From: Panorpa germanica
Taxonomy: Eukaryota > Arthropoda > Insecta > Mecoptera > Panorpidae
DNA: 64,000 nucleotides
NCBI GenBank assembly: GCA_963678705.1
Contig: OY783203.1
Location: forward strand, 1,550,001-1,614,000
Reading direction: 5' to 3'
The notes beneath the pieces are model-generated. The model made no database searches. It saw only the letters and a program-made list of their open reading frames with translations, and had not been told where the DNA came from. How positions within the stretch are numbered: position 1 is the stretch's first letter; the number at the start of each line of letters is the position of its first letter. This document shows, in pieces, positions 46,141 through 59,607 of this stretch. The position numbers were made by a program, and so were the translations under genes.

Positions 46141-48125
46141 AACATATTTTGTGTTAGATAAAATAACAAGACTGTTTAACGAGTATGTTTTCTATATATT
46201 TCCTTTTTATACCACACACACCCCAAAATATCGATGTCGGATTCGAATGAATAAAATTATCCAAAGTTGAAGTCCGATATTTTTTGCCGAGTCCACAGCC
46301 CTGGTGTAAACATTATTTACATACAAAAATTATATAGTGTTACTAATGTCTTAAAGATAAGATAAAAATACGTCTATAATATAACAGCGTCCTTTTAAAG
46401 ATGGTGCTTAAATAATATCTAGCATATTGTAGGTTCTTTATGTGAAGAGTCAGCATCATTTTTATGAAGCATTTACGTTTTGTATTAAGCAGGCATTATT
46501 TCGTTATCTCCTTGCATATATGATTTTGTTATTAGTAATTATAAAATATTTCACTTTAATTTTTTATTAATGTAATTTACATCAGTCAATTTCTAATATT
46601 TATGCTATCATAGACTACCGGCTTCTATGAAAGCAACTATTATGATTACTAATTATTTAAATAATGTAATAGCCAAGCTTCAAAATAATAACGTTGATCC
46701 GAAAATCGAGTCCAAAAACTTTGGCGTCAACGCCTCAATGCTCTCAGTCACTTATCGCTGTGTGTAACCCCTTAACGGATAGTTAATGATTTTCGTATAT
46801 GTGACCTACCCTTGCTAACGCCACGCACTGTTTACAGGGGTACAATAAGTATGTTGTTAAAAACATTATTAATTTTAATACAAAATTAATATACAAATGC
46901 GTATTAATTTTTGTCTTGAATTTATCAAACAATTCTATTAAAATGCACGGTAAATGTTATGAAAATTAATATACTAGCATCTGATCTTTTTTCAATCCCA
47001 GGTTCTAAGATGTATAAAATTTCTTTTCGGAGTGAAGTGTTTAAAAAAAATTTAAAAACTGAAACTGGTTGAAAAAAACTTTAGACGGCTCTTTCTTAAT
47101 TCATTTTTTTTTTTGAACGGTCTATGCTACACTTCCTCACTTGAATATAACGATGTATTTGGTCCTTTCGCTTATCCTGAAAACTGTAACTTCAAAAATT
47201 GTGTTAAGAGCTAAATATAACTTGCAAACTATAGCATTATCTACAAAAGTTTTATTAATTACTTTTTGTTATATTAAAAAAAAACTCATGAGACAGCGAT
47301 GTAGTCATAAATACTGCCAACATTATAGATTTCCAGTGATAGGACTCAGCATCGAAAACAGGCCAACGTTAAATAAATTAAGAAAAAAAAATTAAATAGT
47401 GTATTTAAAAAATTATTAAAAAATGTTGTAGATAATATTATTTTTTACAAAAATGCTTTTTCCAAAATTTTTGTTCGGTTGTTTTCAAGATGGCAACAGA
47501 AAATTTAAATTTAAATTCAGAATCAACCTTTTGCATGATAAGAAAATATTTTATTTACATTAGAAATATTTAAATCGATACCTGTTATAATTTTTTTAAA
47601 CAAACATTTCTGAATATACCTTTCTAACATATTCTTTTGAATTACACGATCGTTCTCCTTAATGCAATACCGCTGGCAATATACGCATAATTATTTGCAG
47701 CAATTTATTAATAAATAATAGTTATTTCTATGAAATATATTATGTAAATATTATAGGTAATAAAAATTGTTTTTGTTTGCTTTGTGTTCTTGTAAATGAT
47801 TTGTAAACGTAAACCGCACCGCACTCATTATATCAGTATCGGTATACGTGTACGTGTACGTATACGGGTGCCTTAACTCTCGGTCCAACTCTCGGGGCAA
47901 CAGACGCAGACGTATAGATCGTATAGATTCAAGGACAACAAGCGGAGTGCAGTCACACTTGTGGTTCAGTATACGAATTCATTGGGAAAACGAACGCCGG
48001 CTACTATGCATCTAAACTAAGCATATATTAATATATAATAAAATACTTGGCAACAACCTTTTGTTTAACGGTTTATATTCTGCCTCTAACTGTAAGGTTA
48101 AAAACTTTATGTTTAGAGCAAAATG
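46141..48125. other. Intergenic; promoter-like patch near 47.82-48.0 kb
   Basis: AT-rich until about 47815, where composition changes: cggtatacgtgtacgtgtac and a GC-richer stretch to 48003. This sits just before the candidate exon at 48126-48456 and could be its promoter or 5' untranslated region. Confidence 0.3.
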
Positions 48126-48456
48126 TTTCTTTTTTTTAAGTTATTTATAATTGATTTACTATTATTATTAAATGCAGGGAACGTGTACGCGGTGTCCACG
48201 CCACAGTTCCAGCAGCCCGCTACAAGATTAGGCAGGTTTATAGGTCAATGGACCTTCTGTGTTCATGTTTGGTAACTCCACCACCGTTGGCGTGCATTGT
48301 ACAGCCAATGGTGTTAGAGTTCCCTCACTTCACCACAATTTAACGACAATGACGAGTTTAGCCGAACTACAAGAAGTTATCAGGGCTCCTGCAAGAGTGA
48401 CAAGAACATCAGACCCCGAACCACCCCGAACAGAGCCTATACCATCAACAAACTGA
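48126..48456 (+). CDS. Candidate exon(s), frame uncertain
   Basis: GC content jumps at 48178 just after an acceptor-like aaatgcag. Three overlapping readings exist. One starts at an ATG at 48123 with a signal-peptide-like run (FKLFIIDLLLLLNAGNVYA) and ends at TAA after 50 codons. A second, from 48179, is open for 54 codons (ERVRGVHATVPAARYKIRQV). A third runs 48259-48456 and contains AELQEVIRAPARVTRTSD. Base composition suggests exon sequence, but I cannot choose the frame and recognise no family. An mRNA read across it would settle this. Confidence 0.25.
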
Positions 48457-50150
48457 CCTTCTGAAGTACACATTCATTTTTTGGTACCTTTAAATTAGAT
48501 TCTATAAATACACCATTAAACGAAAATGAGTAGTTGCGTCCCCTTACCCTATAGACACGGGCCTCTAGACACGTGCCTATGTTGTTTGTGCGGCCCTGTC
48601 CATTACGTACATAGTTACTTGTTAATTCTCTTTGGCTGAGTGTTTTAAATTAATTGTGTATTAAAAATAATTTCAATTATCAAAATTATATATTTCAGCA
48701 CATGTCAGCACTTATATTTGCAGAAGTAAGCAATATTAGCTACTCACTATTAATTAGTTCCTAGACATTCTATCTATTAATGCGCATTTTCAATTACAAA
48801 TCTTTTTTACAATATCGTAAGCAAATAAATATTAGTTTGTCATCTGATGTAGTAATGTCGTGATAAATAATCAATATCAAATATAATTTTATAGGATTGC
48901 AGTTAAATACAAAATTGTCTTTTTCTTTAGAATCTGTAGATTTATTTTGAAAATAGGCTGCATGAAAGATGTCTACAATCAAGTCGTATCTAGCGGAGCC
49001 TTCAAGAAAAGTCTGCTCCATGTGATTCTTTCAAGCGCACACGATATGCATTGATTTTTGACTTAGTTTGTATCCAGTCAACATTGTACTTTTTGTTGAG
49101 TCTCATAAAGTTACACGCAAAGAAAATCCCACAAACTGTAAGAAGAGGGAAGAGGGGCAGGAGTCAAAAGTTTCTGAAAAGTACAATTCGATATTAAATT
49201 TTTTTTTATTATTTTTCAAATGTTGAAAGTCACAACAAAAGGAGCGATTAAAAAATATGAAATTTGTAGTCCGTAATTTATGGATGATCCCTAAATAAAT
49301 TAAATGCGTAAAATGTTTTAATAACAAGAACAGAAGCGGACATTTTTCTTTCTATTAATAATATTTAGTGATATCACCTTTGTTATCATTTGTCATTTTC
49401 TTGTGTTAATAAAAATACTTTTCCTAATATAAATATGTTTTATTTTTATGCTAGCAGAATGACAAGGTGTAATTATTTAAGTTTAAATCATTTGAATATA
49501 GTTTTTTATATTTATTTTAGGTTTAATGTGTTGTTGCTATTTGATTATAAATGCTAAAATTTAATAATTGTATTTGTAAAGATTTGTTTCAAAATACGTT
49601 ATTTTGAAACATGTAGTTATTTGCTTTTTAAAAACTCCCCAATCTCGAGATCGTATATATTGTATACAATATTTTAAGTATCATTCCAAGTCACTGTTTT
49701 AATTTTATTTTGTATTTAATTTAAATTGTTTAGCATATGACATTATGCGTAGTCATTCTCAGTACCATTTTTAATTTCATTTTTTTTTAAGCTTTCTTTG
49801 TTTTTTTAGAACCTTATAAAGGTCCATGATTTCTAAATTAGAAAAAAACTATATTATATTATAACCTCCAAAATGTGACAATATTTCAAAATGTAGTAGA
49901 AATAATTTAAAGAAAACAGATATATGTCAGATTGTTAAAAATAAAGAAATAAAAACAATTTCTATTACTAATTGTTATTAATTAGTAAAATAATAATTAA
50001 AAACAATAAATTAAATATCAAAACAGTGAGTGGAAATGAGGCTAAATTATATTAACTAATAAAATTAAATAATATTTAATAAAATGATATTTAAGGAAAA
50101 TATGAAACAGGAGTAACAGTAAATCACCCAACTAACAATGCATCAGAAGT
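48457..50150. other. Intergenic, no gene supported
   Basis: Very AT-rich. The open frames at 48794-49327 on the minus strand have no family resemblance. Confidence 0.5.
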
Positions 50151-50740
50151 GATATTGGCAACTTGGCTGTCGACCATATTGTTTCGTCCATGGCAGCAAC
50201 ACCAACATATCAAAGCAACATGATTGACAAGTTTGTTGTCAACCATGTTGGTCGTCTATGCGCCCTATTAGCTACAATACCAGTAACAAATCGTTCAGGG
50301 TATGTAACTATGGTTTAGAAACGCTTAACCGTGGTATTGCACTATATAACATATTCCGTATATACACGCAGATGTAGGTGCTGTCCGAAAACCAAACAAT
50401 AGCACCTTGACCTTGTTATCAGTCCTGTCATTTGATTACAGTCTAGAACCTTGTTGTCAACCATGTTGGCCGTCTGTGGGTCGCATAATAAAATCGGAAA
50501 CTTTTAATATTTGGTGGGCGCATCTTGATGTTTGCATCGTCTGTAGGCTATAGCGGTGTTGACAACAAGGTTGTGAATTTCGATTTGCGCTATTAACATC
50601 TGCGATCTACAATATTACTGGGTTGTTAAGTTTCTATTTCAAACTACAAGTATTGTTACAGTTAATTTTCACTTTTTAAATATTACTGCAGCCAGTTTAT
50701 TTTTTTTCAAATATTACTGCAGCCAGTTTATTATTTTTCA
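50151..50740. repeat. Short repeated blocks upstream of the MADF gene
   Basis: The motif ttgttgtcaaccatgttgg occurs at about 50232 and 50453, with a weaker copy near 50167 (ggctgtcgaccatattg). Directly before the gene, aaatattactgcagccagtt occurs twice in tandem (about 50678 and 50709). These look like local duplications. Confidence 0.6.
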
Positions 50741-50783
50741 ACTATTGTTACGGTTTGTTTTTTACTTTATTACATTATTCGAA

Positions 50784-52201
50784 ATGGCGAGTATTCCAAT
50801 CACTCAGAATTGGATAGATTTTTTTGATAAATGGAAAGAACTGCCCGAGCTATGGAAGGTAAAATCAGACATTTTTAAAGATCGGAACAAAAAGAAAAAT
50901 GCGTGGCCGAAACTCTTGAAAGTGTACAAGGAAATTGATCCAGACGCAAACGTAGGAAATCTTAAGAAAAGAGTAGGTAACATAAGGACTTGTTATCGAA
51001 GGGAACTTAAAAAAGTGGTGCAAAGCCAAAGATCAGCAGCCACAGCTGAAGAAGAGTATGTGCCAAATTTATGGTACTTTAATGCATTAGACTTTCTTCG
51101 AGATCAGGATATGCAAATCTCCTCTATAGATCTTGAGCTGGAGGATGTAGAACTTGATCAAACAGAAGTAAGTACTACAATTAACTTAGCTTATACTTAG
51201 GTCGCAAAAGTCTCGCAGTGCAGTTTCTAACTTGCTAGCTTACTATAAGGTATTTCCAAAGTTTATTTTTACCTCTCACATAAAAATTGTAACGGAGTAA
51301 CGCTTTTGAAATACATCGCCTGTAGTTGTGTTGACAACATGTGCACCAACATCAGTAGTGAATTTCGATTTATGCTATTAACATCTACAACTATTTATTG
51401 TGATAGCCATTACTGTTTTATTCATTTTCTATTTATAGCTTCAAATATTGTTGCAGTCACTTATTATTTTTTTCGAAGAGTGCGTAAAATAAAGAAAAGC
51501 GTGGGGGAACATATGACGGAAAGAAATGATTTGCTAAAAGAATATGAATACTAAAGATGATGCAAGTATTTAAGCTGAAAGATGGGCCACTTCCTTCCGG
51601 AAACTGTCCCACGCACAACAAATATGTGCTATTAAAGTAATAGAAGAAATTATAGTCTTGTTGGGATAATTAGAATGAAATTCCCCCCAATATCTTCAAT
51701 ATAATACAATAATTATAAAAGTACGATCCGCTTCCCGGTGGTGAAACCACTCAACGCAAAAATAAGTAAATTTAGCTGTACAAAATAATTAATACATAAT
51801 ATGTACAACAAGATAATGTATTTATATTTTTAAACATGTGCTAATTTTAATTCAGATTTTATTATTTTTATTAGATTACCGCTTCGCCCACTAATCAAAT
51901 AACCTCAAGATGGCAGCATTCATCCTCAACATCATCCTGGGGTTCAAAACGACCTCAACCAAAAGTAGACCAGGTTTTAACTAAAATTGTGAAACAAACC
52001 GAACAACCATTTGTCTCTGTTCCCACATATATTGAAAAATCTAAACAACAACACGATGCATATGGGGAACATGTTGCAGAGAAACTACGATCCCTGCCAC
52101 CATCCATGGTGCCTTTTTGTCAGAAAATAATAAACGACGCATTATTCTTAGCGGAGATACAGTCGCTAAATATCTCGTCCAGAATCGTGACTGACACATA
52201 G
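50784..52201 (+). CDS. MADF-BESS domain DNA-binding protein
   Basis: Two exons, 50784-51167 (donor gtaagt) and 51875-52201 (acceptor tttttattag), joined in phase 0 to give 236 residues. MADF proteins such as Drosophila Adf-1 bind DNA through a Myb/SANT-like helix-turn-helix; the BESS motif mediates protein-protein contact. The MADF domain covers about residues 8-105: WIDFFDKWKELPELWKVKS, KNAWPKLLKVYKEI, VGNLKKRVGNIRTCYRRELK, ending in LWYFNALDFL. A Ser/Thr-rich linker follows, and the BESS motif lies near 205-230 (LPPSMVPFCQKIINDALFLA). An aataaa signal lies at about 52324. Such genes are numerous in insects, and MADF proteins are also partners of PIF/Harbinger transposons. No transposase is nearby, so a host gene or a domesticated copy is preferred. 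Confidence 0.85.
51320..51475 (+). repeat. Copy of the MADF gene's upstream region inside its intron
   Basis: gtgttgacaaca, then gtgaatttcgattt, gctattaacatct, tcaaatattgttgcag and cttattattttttt repeat, in order and diverged, the sequence at about 50558-50750 just before the ATG. This suggests duplication of the 5' part of the gene. Confidence 0.55.
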
Positions 52202-53384
52202 ATTGTTACCTCAACTAGATAGATCCGGTAATATCGGCATAGAAAGCCTTAAAATCAGGGGATGACAACGATTATAGAAATTTGTTAAAAAAAATTCATT
52301 ATTTATCTATACAACTCTTTACAAATAAACCATTCTTAAAAAATAATAAAATGGTTTTTATGTATACCTTCATGAAATCTAGGAAAACAGAAAATAGTTT
52401 TATAGGTGTCAGATATTATGCATTGCCCCCAAAGCCAGTGGTAAAATGGTTGTAGGGATTTTCAGTTCGTTAAAGCATACCCACTTGGTATGTATTGAAG
52501 GAAACAAAGTCAGTCAGTAGTCAATCTCTCCATATCAATCCATTCGTTAATTATTTCGCCATTCACCGGACTCAAACGAATCAAGTTTTTTAGTTGAAAG
52601 TTTAGCTGAATTTAAAAAAAGTACCGGAAACAAAAAATAATATATTTCATATAATCTTTATTAGTTACTATTTAAAACATTTTTTTTTTACTTACAGAAA
52701 TAATATACAATGATTATATATTGTACTGGGCGTTTTTTAATAAAAATTCATTTAAAGTCATTTCATAACATTTTCTTTTAAAGGCTGAGTCACAACGATT
52801 GACTAATTAAAAATATATATATATTTTGAAAATTTCATATCGAATAGAAAGAGTTAACAATTAACAAAATAAAAATTTAGCAAGAATAAACCATTTGTAA
52901 GGCATAATACTATCACAATTTTACAGCAAACTGAAAAAATATATAAAATATTCTAAATAAAAAATTTCATATGTATAATCTAAAAAATTTACAATATTTA
53001 AAAAAAAAGTTTTCTATTTAAACAATATTTTTACAAAATAAATTTGATCTCTATTTAAAATAAAATTAGTTCATGTGAATCAGTCTATTATTTGCTTATC
53101 AATTGTTAAAACGGTTTATTAATTAAAAAATTAATAATAAATTAAATCCAAAAATATCACTTAGTAATGAAGCACAGCACTTATTGTTGTTGACTAAAAT
53201 AAATATGTTTGCTATTCATGATAATTTCATTGAATGTCATGTATTTCCAAAATAAAAACCAAAAGAAACCTAGAAATATAAACAATTTATATCAAAAATA
53301 ATAATTATATTTTATATGTAAAACGAATTCCATCCTAGTTAAATTGAATGAATTGTTAACCACAGAAATAATATTGGTGCATAC
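52202..53384. other. Intergenic between convergent genes
   Basis: Very AT-rich region between the MADF gene and WDTC1. No exon or structured element seen apart from the MADF gene's poly(A) signal. Confidence 0.6.
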
Positions 53385-56300
53385 CTAGCTGGTTCTACAA
53401 GACACACCTCCGCCATTTGCTTCTGTGTCTCCGTTACCTAAAAGAACTGCTTCGAAGGGATCGTAGGTCATACGATGTTGGTTTGCTGTTGCTGCTGATG
53501 AATGATCTAAAACGACATGCTCGTCTTCAGTCCCATCCTGAAAGAAAAACTATATTTAATTCATTGTTAAGATACTACTTAAATATTTTTTTTGTGTAAA
53601 AATAGTATTACTTCATCCCTAGGGCTCCAAAGTCGTACTAAATGATCAATTCCACTGGATGCAATTAAGCATATCTGAGGATGAGGTTGCACACAATTTA
53701 CAATAGAAGAATCCGCACGAATTATACGTAATATATTACTAGTACTTCTTTCCCAGATAAAAATGGATCCATCGTCCGAACTAGAATATTTTTAAGATAT
53801 TAAATGTTTACACCTTTCAAATAATTATTATTTTTTATTACACTTGGTTGTGTTCTTTGCTTACCCGGCCATAATATATCTACCATCATTTCCTAAGAAA
53901 TTAGCTTCCTTAATATCCGTAGTTGTATTACAATGTCCTAAAAATCGTTCTTTGAAATCCCTAACATTAGCGCGCCACGTTTTCTCAAATGCAGAAATTG
54001 AAGTTGGATCAAACCCATTAAAACCATCCCTCGCACCATCTGGAAGTGGGATACGTGCCTTCTATAACAATGGATAATAACAATAGTTGTTATCGATTAA
54101 CAAAATAAAGATTATGAATGATGTTCAAATATAAACCTCTGTTTCGATGATAGCTCCATCTATATCCCGTTCAAGCATCTGTACACTTTGTATATTGGCA
54201 TACCGTGGAAATAGCTCTTTTAAATTATTCAAACATATCTTTGCATCTTTAGCTCTATACAGATCTAAAAGTCCACGAGCTAAATTAAAATGGCACTTCA
54301 CATCAAATGGATCAATGCCAATGGCCTTGTAACAATCACGTACTGCAGAGTAAACATCCCCAGCCCTAAGAAAAGTTAAATATTAGTACTAGAGATACAA
54401 AACAAATTTCGGACGATATTAAGCGTAACTGACTGATAGTGCAAATCATCGAGATATAACTTAATTTTTATTAATATTTTTAGAAATAGTATATCCAGAA
54501 AAATATTTTATTACGAAAAGCGTTCATAAAAACTAGATTTAGTTTACTTAAAATTTGTAAGTTCTAGTTACCAGTGTCTTTTCACAAGAGCAATAGCTCT
54601 ATTTATATACAATAAGGCATAATTTGGATTCATGTTTATTGCCTGATTATATTTGTTCAGAGCCCCTACATAATCATAGCGACGCAAATACAGATTACCC
54701 TAAAAAAAGAAATATACAATATCTAAACACATAAACTGTATGAAAATTAATAACGCAATAAGTAATTGATAATATGATACAATGAGTACATATATCGAAA
54801 TCAGTCTATCTTCATTCGACCAGGTTTCGACTGTCAAATATTGGAACTAACCTCGCACTTGACTGATTCGACACACGGAGGTAATTTTACTTTTTCACGC
54901 TGAGTAAATTCTCCGCGAGTTTCCTTATTCAACAAATGATCAAAACTGTCTCCAGTGTATACCTGAAACATATTAAAAGAAATATAATAACATATATTTT
55001 CGTCAATATAAAAACATCCTTTCATATTGATTATACACGTTATGTCTATAGTTTTTTTAAATTGTTTAATTATGTATATTTATAATATATGTATAATTAA
55101 TTTTCTGCAGTAGTACGAAATATGAAGCAAAAATAACTGTTCAGTAAACGACTTAACACGTAAATAAAAAATTACAATAGATGTGCGGATAAAAAAAGCT
55201 TACAGTTGGTTTAATGTCGTGCAAGAGATCATACAGATATAATTGCTCTCCGGCGAGATTCACGAGCAATTCATTACCATCAGGACTAAAAGAAACGTAC
55301 GTTGCAGCTTTCTTTACAAGTAAATTGGTTTCCTTATCAGACATCCACAAGTGTCCTGGAGCATAGTATCGGACACAATTTACAGGAACGTTATCTTCAG
55401 CATCTCCATTTCCAAAATTACTATTATGTGAAGCTTCCCACAAATAGTTATCAGCTTGTTGAAGTTTTATCATACGTCGATCATATACTCGGACAAAGAA
55501 GTCATTGGCTCCAACGGCTAGTTGCTCTGGTCTGAAATTCATATTATACATTTACCACATTAAGAATTTTTAATTCACAATAAATTTACCTTTTTTTGGA
55601 TTAATAGAATAATAAAGTTTCTTAAAAGTTTTCCCAGGATAAGATATCAAATACTTTTTCAAAAGGTCATTTATTTCACTTTTAAGAGATATTTTATTAT
55701 GTAAAGAATGAATATACCTTCTTGCATTAAGAGCCAAACATTTGGCCTCAGCATACTGTCCTAAATGATTTTTGAGCTTTACAACGACATTTGATGCTTC
55801 ACACCTTGGAGGATCACCGGGGATAAAGCACGCATGAGGTGCACGCAAATCATGTTGCCTGCAAAAATTAATACCATTTTAAAAACTAGTAGCAAATACT
55901 GTTACCACTTCAAATAAATATCATGCCAATAACTCACATCACTATAGCATCTTCAGCGGCCGACCACAACAAATAAGGACAATCTGGTGCAACAACTAAT
56001 CGTTTGACACGACCTGAATGGCAGTAGCAAGGTTTAATAATAGCTCCGCCTCGACTTAAGTCATGAACCAGAACTGAAGTATCAGCCGATCCAGTTGCAA
56101 CAATTTTATCGTTCGTTTGTGGAAGAAACTACAATAGAAATAGTTATTAAATTAAAATAAAAATTATGCAATTAATGAATATATATTTCTAATTATTTAA
56201 AAAGAATAATCACTAACTAAACGAAACAATCAATACCGACGGTTACAACATTAACATTTGATTGTAACATGTTGATTTAAGTTAATAGAATCAAATTTAC

Positions 56301-57893
56301 AACAAAATTTACAATATTTTAATAGGTCTCAGCGGTAGAAGGGCAAAGGTAAGATGCCTCAGGCCTCACAAGCATAGGTGGTTCTCAAAGTAAGTATATA
56401 AAATTGATTTGAGAATAATACCAGGGATGTACCGGAAATTAATACTGATTACAATAGAATTTCCGAAGAAAATTTAAGAAGGCTCAGTAACAGTGCCTCA
56501 TATTTTTCAGAGAGGTCCACATTATAAGTAATATGCCTTTGAAAATAGTAATGAAATGTTTATTAGTTTATATATTTAATATTAACGGTTGTTCTTGTTT
56601 CTGATCTAGTACTCTACGACTAAAAGCAATGAACCGTTCAAAATTCAGCGTATGTTTTAACAAATCTGACGTTTATAGTCTCTAAAAATATAAGAATATG
56701 AATATATAATGTCTTAAGTTCATTTTAATTATTGTGATTTGTAAAAGATTTTGCAAAATGTGTGCAAATTGTGCTTATGTTAATACTTGTTAAAATGTCA
56801 TAAAAACTAAACCGAAATAAGTTTATTGCACTACGATCAAAGGTTTGTATAAACCTGTTTAATCGGATGCTTTCTTAAGTCAACAAACAAGTACAACAAT
56901 CGTTCTGTTATGAAGTACAACCAAGAATTCAAACAACTGAGCAATTTAGTATCGATAGGATAGATATGGACCTCAATCAAATAAATAATATTACAAATAC
57001 AAACAAATCACCTCGAAGTTGCTCTAATGTAAGTATACCACGAAATTTGTATAAGCTACACAATTTTTCGAAGAATATTATATATAAAAGAGTGAATATA
57101 TATATAAAAATTAGTGATAAGAACAGTTTAGAACATAACAGTCTCTTAATTTAATGTTTATTCATTAATAAATATTCTCAAAGATGACACATTTTTTTAA
57201 CTGAGTAAAATAGATTTATTCTTCAGTGATCTTATACTTTATATACTATTAATACTAGCTTAGTATTCATAATTATACCTTAACAGAAAATATATTCATT
57301 GTATGTCCCGTGTTATAGTTAAGTAGGCTCTTATGACGATAGGGATCCCACAGAATAACACTCACGTCATCAGATGCTGAAGCCAGTAAACTGCCAATTA
57401 TAACAAATATTACAATTACTTTTGTACTTTTAGAACATATACAAATGGTCCAGGTGTCTTATAAGAATGAACTTAGCAGAGTGTTTTTCCTATAACACTC
57501 ATTACTGTTTACAATTCAAATCATTACTGTCTGTAAACCAAAATTAACAATTATTTAAAATTGAAATAAGTAAGTATTCCACGTCCTGATTTATTGGTTT
57601 CATATACTTTGCAGATACTTTGTGTGAAGTAAGAACTCTTAATATCTGATATATTAAGTTCATTTTGATAAGACACTCGTATACGTTCAAGAAGATGCTT
57701 ACGAGCCATCATGATTCCACTCTAAACAGTTTACACAACCGAAATGACCGGTAAGTTCGCTTTCCAAACCAAGACGATAAATCATAGAATCAGTAACTTG
57801 TAGTTTATGCCGTGTTAGTTGATTAAGAGAATATGATGTCTGTCTCCAAGAAATAAGCTCCGCCACGTTCGTCATCTTACGACGACCGTCCAT
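53385..57893 (-). CDS. WDTC1: WDTC1 / adipose: WD40 and TPR protein
   Basis: Eleven exons, minus strand: 57893-57703, 57390-57279, 56128-55938, 55858-55718, 55531-55204, 54962-54852, 54699-54572, 54365-54137, 54061-53865, 53780-53612, 53537-53385; all phases agree, giving 649 residues (human 677). The family (Drosophila adipose) restrains fat storage and acts as a DDB1-CUL4 substrate receptor and chromatin-linked repressor. N-terminal WD repeats: LTGHFGCVNCLEWNHDGS, LLASASDDVSVILWDPY, TGSADTSVLVHDL, CHSGRVKRLVV, PEQLAVGANDFFVRVYDRR, YVSFSPDGNELLVNLAGEQL. The TPR region covers about 355-475 (GNLYLRRYDYVGALNKYNQA, then NPNYALLYINRAIAL, KCHFNLARGLLDL). C-terminal WD repeats: GRYIMAGSDDGSIFIWER and CLIASSGIDHLVRLWSP. 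The tail is Gly-rich and ends CRTS. Nothing essential is missing. Confidence 0.96.
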
Positions 57894-59607
57894 GATGAAT
57901 ATTATGTGATAATAAACAGATACGCATATACTAATTGCACACTTTGCAACTAAGATTCATTTGTTATATTCAGCGCCTGCGATCTTAAGTCATCTAAAAA
58001 CAAATGATTTATTATTATCTAATTCATAAATGGATACATATACATATATCGGACTTCTGTTTAGGTCCGTAATATACATACATAATTTTACTATTTAAGA
58101 TTGAGAAATACCTTAATACCGTATCCTGTCCTGAATTTATTCGATTGATATAATAACATAGCTGAAATACATATTATTACCCCTTTTAATTTGTTGAAAT
58201 GGATGGTGTGTAGTAAATCCCTCCCTAAACATAAGTTCTAGAATAGTTCGTACATAACCTAAAAATAACTCTCATTAAGAATTATAATTTCATTTCATCA
58301 ACTGTTTTAAATAAAAAATTAAGAAATTGATGTATTTCTACAATTGCATTAAACAAGGAATCGACATTAACTCACTTTTTTTTTATTAATGCTAGCTGCT
58401 GTAGGTAAAGTTCAATTTGGTTTTTTAATTTGAGTTAAAACATTCAGACAATCAATGAATTTATATGCAAATTAACTGTTTTGTTTTGTAAAATTTGATA
58501 CACACATAGTTCTTCATAATTTTAAAAAATTAACCAACTTATTTAAAATTGGATAAACGTTAAAAACATTGTTGTCACCTAAACATAATAACGTGCTAGA
58601 TATGTGTAATTGTGAAACAGAGTTTTGAAGTATAATCCAGCATTCTAAGTTTTATTATTATGCGCAATAAACATAACACTGAGAGATAGCGCTTCTAGAA
58701 CTGTTGATTAGTGTATTTTTTTAGTTTCAAAGTTACGACTTTTTTAGATTATTTGAAACACGTAAATCGTTTTCTTTTGATATTTTAGCCGGACATTGGA
58801 GCTAACTTTTAAATAGCCAGGCTTATTGAATTAGTGTAGTTGATAAGAATACACATTAAAAGAAATCACAATGTGGGCGACTACGGTGGATGCAATTTTA
58901 CCGCGACGATTCTAGGAACACCCCTTTTTCTTTGCCAAATGTGTCTTATGTGTCACTTTAAATTTATCATCAAATCGGTCGAATAATTCACTGTAGTACT
59001 GCGCCGTGAACGTACTTTCTTTCTCCAAAAAGTTAATAAAAATTATTTTCTTTAAATCTTCTTGCCTTCTTCGGATTATATTCATCAGGTAATGAAATTC
59101 ATCAATGGTAAAGACTCCACGTAAGAAATTCTGCGAAAATGTGTTACAGCGTCAGGTTCGTTATTTAATAGCCGCACCTTGTACTAGTTGATCTTCAAAG
59201 CGTTAAAATTTTTCTTTCTATTCAGAAACATATTGAGCAGTGCGACTCGTGCCGTTAGTACGCCAGATATTGATGGGCGTAGAGGAGAGTTCTAAAGTTT
59301 TACTCGGTACCTTTGTAGGTTTTATATTGGAATGGAATAGAAAGGAACCCATATGAAGTCAGAATGAAATATTTTGTTGCACATATGCACCTTCTATCCA
59401 CACGGTATGGTATTCCGGTTTTCCTAAGTAAAAATGAATCGTTAAGAGTTCGTGATCAAAAAAAGTTTGGGAGCCACTAGTATAGATCTATCTTTATAAC
59501 GCGGATGCAAACTTCTCAAACGTGTATAAAAAGCTAAAGCTGCTACATATAAGATAAACATATACTATAAAGAATTGTGCACTACACTCATTTATCAATT
59601 TCTTAAA
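57894..59607. other. WDTC1 upstream region and spacer to the receptor gene
   Basis: No exon supported. AT-rich, with some more balanced sequence at 58900-59340 that holds no long frame. Confidence 0.5.

Noticed and set aside
51306..51554. 82-codon frame inside the MADF intron
   Set aside because: It starts at a non-ATG codon and overlaps the duplicated upstream sequence; no domain.
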